This document shows, piece by piece, positions 59,557-64,000 of a stretch of 64,000 bases of DNA. Positions within the stretch are counted from its first letter, which is position 1. Every line of letters starts with the position of its first letter. Source of the stretch: Rheum nobile (lineage: Eukaryota > Streptophyta > Magnoliopsida > Caryophyllales > Polygonaceae); contig WOAB01000056.1 of assembly GCA_027886185.1 (NCBI GenBank), forward strand, positions 15,314,001-15,378,000. Direction: 5' to 3'. Both the position numbers and the translations under genes were made by a program. The notes under the pieces were generated by a model, which was given only the letters and a program-made list of their open reading frames with translations, had not been told where the DNA came from and did no database searches.

Positions 59557-60458
59557 TGATACGAACGACCCGCGAAACGCCGTTGCAAGATAGGATCTTT
59601 AACGTTGAACAAGCCTTCCTTCGTCTCTTCTAACTTGCCAAAGAGATGGCGTCTTCTAAGGCTAAAGAGATAGCCTTTTCACACATGAAACTGGACCAAA
59701 GTGATGGTCTGTACACGTCCAAAGTGATGGACAATCATGATCAAAGAGATGATCAAGACGTTCTCCAGAGGAACGTCGGAGTAATGCTCGAAGCGACGAG
59801 CTACGGGGTAATTGAGATCCGGGGGATCGTAGGGGGGTGATGTTGGGATTCAAGGAAGGAGATAACTCAACTTAATAACTCAAATCATCATATCTTATTA
59901 ATGACATAAGTAGTGTTTATATAACACAATTTCCTGGCCTATAGCCTTGCAAAAGAAGAAAACTACCTAATGCGAAAGATAAGGAAACTAGATAAAAGAT
60001 AAGATCTTGCTAAAGAAGCAATTAGGAAACCAAACAATCTTGGATCCTAATTTTTCTTATCTAATCCTAAAGAAATAATAAACTAAATAAAAATGATGGA
60101 AATAATAAAAATTAAACAAGGAAAAACGGATTAAACTATATCTAATAGAACCTAATTAAGGAAAGTGAATAATTCCCGTTAAAAATTGCACATTTCTCAG
60201 TAAAACTCGATTTTGACCATCTTCCTGTTGAAATCTTGATTCGACGTAAACTATGAAGTTGTAGATCTTTGAATCAGCTTTCCAACGCATCTTGAACCAT
60301 CTCGAGATCAATTTTCTAGCCACAGTGTTGGCCGGTTTACTGAAGACTGTCCAGAACCAAACGAGAAGTACCAATTTCGAACTTGCACAATACTTCACCC
60401 TTTGCTTGAGCCTTTTCCTTGGAGGACTTTGATTAATTCTCCCATGCATGTTGCTATC
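59557..60458 (-). repeat. Right-most array LTR, meeting the LINE at its terminus
   Basis: A full-length LTR with TATCA terminus, ancestral U3 and the type b AAAAATGATGG insertion (near 60087). It ends GTTGCTATC at 60458, one base short of its usual end, and LINE sequence follows. This independently supports TGATAGC as the LTR start. Confidence 0.85.
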
Positions 60459-61016
60459 CAAATCCTCCAATGGTTCTCAGTCATTTATACTAAAAACCAT
60501 GCTTTTATATCATCGGATCACTGTCCTATCTCAGTGGAACTACAAAATCCGAACCCTATAAAGGCTCAACCCTTCAAATTTGAAAAAATGTGGACTATCA
60601 GAAAAGATTTTGAAAACGTCGTAAAACAAGCCTGATGTATTGATACACAAGGCTCCCATATGTACAACCTAGTAACGAAAACATTAGCACTCAAAATAAG
60701 TGCAAAAAAATGGAATAAAACGACATTCGGAAATATCTTCAAACAATTACAAGAAACAGAGGACAACCTTTTACAAGTACAAAAAGATATCTTAAGAGAC
60801 CCAAATCAAAATCTAATAGCAAAACAACATAGGCTCCTCAATAAGAAAGAGAACATATTGTCATACCAAAAGAAATATTGGAGTCAAAGATCAAAAACCA
60901 AACACATAAAACTAATAGATACAAACACTAACTATTTCCACAGGATTGCGAATGGAAGACATAGCAGAAAAATCATTCGGGAAATCAAAACTACTAACCC
61001 TTATCATTGGTATTGA
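60459..61016 (+). pseudogene. LINE ORF2: endonuclease end and linker
   Basis: The frame (codons in register with 60402) contains AFISSDHCPISVEL, the SDH motif at the C-terminal end of L1-type apurinic endonucleases. KPFKFEKMW-like sequence (here QPFKFEKMWTI) follows, as in plant LINE ORF2. A TGA at 60633-60635 interrupts it, probably in place of Trp. The frame continues through a charged linker (KKWNKTTFGNIFKQLQ) to IANGRHSRKI and is lost by a frameshift near 61012. Confidence 0.8.
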
Positions 61017-62255
61017 AAACATTCGCAATGAAATTAGAACAGACTTTGAAAAAAGATTCAAAAAAGGTACCATCAATCATGATATCTTACAAGACTACCT
61101 TGGTAACATTAACAAAGAAATCTCTGACCAAGATAATGATGAACTTACAAAACATATATCCAACGAAGAGGTTAAAAATGTTGTATTTAGCATTGGGAGC
61201 AGTAAATCCCAGGGACCAGACGGTATGTCTGCTATATTCTACCAAAAATATTGGCACATTGTTGGCCCAATGGTTATCAAAGTTGTTAAAAGCTTCTTCC
61301 ACTCTGGAAAAATTCTAAAACAAATCAATCATACCTTTATTACACTCATACCAAAATGTGACAACCCCAACTCAACAAGCTACTATAGACCAAATAGTCT
61401 CTACTCCACCATTTATAAAACAATATCAAAAATAAAAACCGAAAGAATGAAACCCATCCTAAACAAACTAATTCACCCATTACAGGGTGCATTTGTCGCC
61501 GATCGAGCCATTCAAGACAATATCCTATAGCCCATGAAATTTTTCACTCCTTCAGAGCCAAGAAAGGTAAAGAGGGATGGGCAGCAATCAAACTGGACAT
61601 GGAAAAAGCATATGATAAAATAGAATGGGAGTTTATCCTCTCAGTACTTATTAAATTTGGATTCTCTACCTGATTTATTAGATGGATCAAAGAATGTATT
61701 GAAACAATCTCTTTTTCGATTCTTGTCAATAACGGACCAACTGAAATCTTCTATCCACAAAGAGGACTTCGCCAAGGCGATCCACTCTCCCCCTTCTTAT
61801 TCATCCTTGGCGCAGAAGTACTTGCTAGGAAACTCAAACAAGAAGGAAATCTAAACCACAAACAAATGGGATTTCAAATTACACGACATGGTACTAATAT
61901 ACCTTTCTTAGCATTTGCGGATGATATTCTCATCTTTGCAAAAGCAAACCAAACTGCTTGTACCAGAGCCAAAGCAATTTATGAAGAATACTACTCCATC
62001 TCGGGCCAATGTGTTAATTACCACAAATCAGCTTTCCAAACAACTAAAAATACCCCAAACAACATAAATACGATAATACAATCTGTTTTACACATCCCAA
62101 GAACTACCTCTTTAGAAAAATATTTGGAATGCACAATCATCAATGGGAAAGTTAACAGGGAAACATTTCAAGATACCATTATAAACACAACAAACCAATT
62201 ATCAAGATGGAAAGCTAACTCACCCTTATCAAGTCCATTTTGCTGCAAAACCTAA
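60946..62255 (+). pseudogene. LINE ORF2: reverse transcriptase domain
   Basis: Frame 1 (to 61530) carries the entry motifs SKSQGPDGMSAIFYQ, HTFITLIPK and YYRPNSLYSTIYKTISKI. A shift near 61528 moves to the next frame, where motif A (KLDMEKAYDKIEWEF, catalytic Asp at 61596), motif B (GLRQGDPLSPFLFIL) and motif C (FADD at 61914-61925) are all readable. A TGA at 61671-61673 sits between A and B. These motifs place it in the plant L1-type RVT_1 family. A further shift occurs near 62220-62250. Catalytic residues survive but the chain is broken. Confidence 0.87.
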
Positions 62256-63564
62256 TTTTATAATGCAAAGCTTCATGCTCCCAACCCACATACACAAGGA
62301 ACTTGATAGGATTAACAAAAACTTCATATGGAATAAGGACCCACAATATAAACCATTAATTGGATGGGATAAAATTTGCAAAAACAAAACAAACGGCGAT
62401 ATTGGCATTAGAAAAACGCAAGACATGAACAAAGCTCTGCAAATGAAACTCATTTGGAAAATACTTGCGGAACCAAATAATATTTGGGTTAAAATAATCA
62501 ACGATAAATATCTAAAGGAAACTTGCATTCTACAATATGCTAAGAAGAGGAACCACTCTTGGCAATGGTCACAATTACTTAAACTGCGAAAAGAATTCAA
62601 AGTTGGTCTCCATTGGTTAGTCGGAGATGGTAAAGCTATTAATTTCTGGAAGGATAACTGGATTAAGGACTCCACACTACTAAATGAAAGACTACCAAAT
62701 ATACAAGCAAATACTACTATTACAGTTAGTGAATTTATAACAGATAAAAAATTGGATAAACCTAAACTGGAATCTCTTCTCAATAGAGAAACAGTTAACA
62801 AAATTATTGATATACCAATCCCAAGTAATGATATTATAGATCGTTTATATTGGAAACCCAACAAAAATGGATGGTTCACAACAAAAACAGCCTTTGAACT
62901 TATTTCAAAACAAACATCCAATACAACTGATACATTTTCATGGATATGGCATCTCGATATATACCCTAAAGTGAAAAACTTCTTATGGAAGATATGTCAT
63001 AACGGCCTACCCACCAAAATCAGACTAGCACAGAAAATTATGGCAGTTCCACTGGCATGTGATCTATGCAATTACCCTCAAGAGGACATAAATCATTTCT
63101 TATTTCAATGTCCACACACCCTGCAACACATTAAACTACAAAATAACAAACTAGAACAAATTGTCAGACAAGTAAACATAAATAACAAACCAAAAGATTG
63201 CCTAATGGAGATAAAATCCAAACTGTCAAAAAAAGATACCATATGTTTGGCAACTACTTGGTGGTCACTATGGATTAATAGAAACCAAATCATATTTAAC
63301 TATAGTAATGATGAAAGGATCCAAGATCTTAAAAATTATACACAACAACTCCTCAACAATTGGGAAAAAACCAAACATCTGGACAAAGAGGATTATATGA
63401 CCAAAATTAAACATACGAGGCCTGCTAGGAAAAAAAGACACATCACTTGGGAAAGACCACCTTCTCAATTTTTCAAAATTAATTTTGATGGTACCAAATT
63501 ACCTAATGGTGAAGCTGGGATTGGATACGTTATTAGAAACGACAAAGCTGAGGGATACACATGA
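62256..63564 (+). pseudogene. LINE ORF2: thumb and zinc-binding region
   Basis: A long open frame (433 codons from ATG 62263) starts MQSFMLPTHI and continues with WNKDPQYKPLIGWDKIC, DGKAINFWKDNWI and WKICHNGLPTKIRL, typical of the region after plant LINE reverse transcriptases. It contains a zf-RVT motif with CDLC (Cys 266, 269), His 278 and Cys 283. It ends with the first RNase H strand, FKINFDGTKLPNGEAG (Asp 409), and is then shifted near 63558. Confidence 0.85.
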
Positions 63565-63935
63565 ACAACAAAAAATGTGGCTTCAATACCACCCTAATGG
63601 CTGAAGCGATAGCTCTTAGACAAAGTCTCAAAAAAGCAAAACATCTACAAATCCATAAAATTGAAATTGAGGGTGACAACCTTTGCCTTATTAACTTCAT
63701 CAAAGGCATTTGGGCTTGTCTTTGGGAAATCGAAATGGTTGTTGCAGATATCTTGCTAGACCTACGTTCCTTCCAGAAAGTCCATATCAGGCATGTGTTT
63801 CGAGAGGTGAATCGTTTTGCTGATAGAATTGTTAAACTCAGCTTTTCACCGCATATGACTGGCATTTCTATTGATTCAAAACTTCGTGTTCTCATCCGGC
63901 ATGATGCTCTAGGCCGGCCTATGCGTCGTCGCTAA
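63561..63935 (+). pseudogene. LINE ORF2: RNase H domain, C-terminal part
   Basis: The frame contains MAEAIALRQSLKKA (catalytic Glu), IEIEGDNLCLI (Asp) and FREVNRFADRI (Asp), the order expected for the RVT_3-type RNase H found at the end of ORF2 in a group of plant LINEs. The frame stops at 63935 after RPMRRR. It is separated from its first strand by a one-base shift. Confidence 0.83.
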
Positions 63936-64000
63936 GCTAACCTAATTTTTACCTCATCAAAAAAAAAGAAAAAAAAGAAGACAACACATTCTTAGACTTC
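63936..64000 (+). other. LINE 3' UTR, A-rich tail and flank
   Basis: A short 3' UTR is followed by an A-rich tract with G interruptions (63958-63982). The last 18 bases are probably flanking DNA. I cannot find a target duplication, because the left edge of the LINE is not in the window. Confidence 0.6.

Larger units (their letters stand above)
638..60458 (-). repeat. Tandem array of a non-autonomous LTR retrotransposon (long 1.75-kb and short 750-bp units)
   Basis: The array repeats LTR, primer-binding site, short internal region, purine tract, LTR, all in minus orientation, with adjacent copies sharing an LTR. LTRs start (plus coordinates) at 8097, 12328, 14088, 15881, 17540, 19307, 27621, 29387, 31121, 32848, 34336, 35932, 37692, 39360, 41123, 45118, 51825 and 59557. 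The tRNA-Met primer-binding site is the 15 nt ending 3 nt before each start. The minus-strand LTR begins TGATAGC right after AAGAAGGGGAGAT, a good polypurine tract, and ends GCATCA or TATCA. Three short-unit blocks lie at 42005-44254, 46000-50961 and 52707-58693. Two gypsy elements and a CACTA copy interrupt the array. No reverse transcriptase is present, so mobility would have needed a partner element. Confidence 0.9.
60459..63982 (+). mobile_element. L1-type LINE (non-LTR retrotransposon), 5'-cut and degenerate
   Basis: Plus-strand remains of ORF2: end of endonuclease, reverse transcriptase, zinc-binding domain, RNase H, short 3' UTR and an A-rich tail (63958-63982). At least four frame changes and two in-frame stops make it inactive. 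The left edge coincides with the terminus of the array's outermost LTR rather than a typical LINE truncation. The other part may therefore lie beyond the left end of the array. Confidence 0.88.

Noticed and set aside
638..60458. CRISPR-like or rDNA/5S array
   Set aside because: Units are far too long, carry LTR, primer-binding site and purine tract, and show no rRNA sequence or spacer pattern.
61657..61854. 65-codon plus frame and minus frames at 62229-62921 in the LINE
   Set aside because: They overlap recognisable reverse-transcriptase and zinc-domain coding in another frame and have no motif of their own.
1..64000. Host gene candidates
   Set aside because: All frames longer than about 150 codons fall in transposable elements; no intron-exon pattern or known plant protein was recognised.

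Overview
The window looks like repeat-rich nuclear DNA from a flowering plant, probably heterochromatin. I see no host gene: every coding trace belongs to a transposable element. The evidence for a plant is a CACTA-type TNP2-like transposase, two Ty3/gypsy elements with Athila-style tRNA-Asp primer-binding sites and a DLGAS protease motif, and a LINE whose reverse-transcriptase ORF ends in an RNase H domain. The species cannot be read from the sequence.

The main structure is a head-to-tail array (about 638-60458) of one non-autonomous LTR retrotransposon, all copies in minus orientation. The long unit is about 1.75 kb: an LTR of about 898 bp (minus strand TGATAGC...GCATCA or ...TATCA), a 15-nt primer-binding site matching initiator tRNA-Met, an internal region of about 862 bp with one gag-like coiled-coil ORF and no polymerase, and a purine tract abutting the next LTR. 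Neighbouring copies share one LTR. I count 18 primer-binding sites. From about 42 kb a second, 750-bp monomer appears, made by an internal deletion of about 1 kb. It keeps only the 3' end of the internal region plus U3 with its TATA box. Seventeen short units lie in blocks of 3, 6 and 8, separated by long units, so a retrotransposon array appears to be turning into a satellite.

Three other elements are nested in the array. A gypsy element on the plus strand (1442-7694, TSD GGCTT) and a second on the minus strand (21006-27553, TSD TGGCA) are complete in outline, but both lack reverse transcriptase, RNase H and integrase. CACTA sequence occurs twice, as a right end at 1-634 and as a left-end copy at 8656-11698, both abutting the same array target site (AGG). 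The second copy carries a truncated, frameshifted transposase.

At 60459 the array stops at its own LTR terminus and passes directly into a degenerate plus-strand LINE (60459-63982) cut within its endonuclease domain. The first array element therefore probably inserted into that LINE. The likely order is LINE, then LTR element, then tandem amplification with the CACTA and gypsy insertions, then satellite-like expansion of the short unit. Nothing here works as an operon or pathway; the interest lies in how the elements are nested and amplified.
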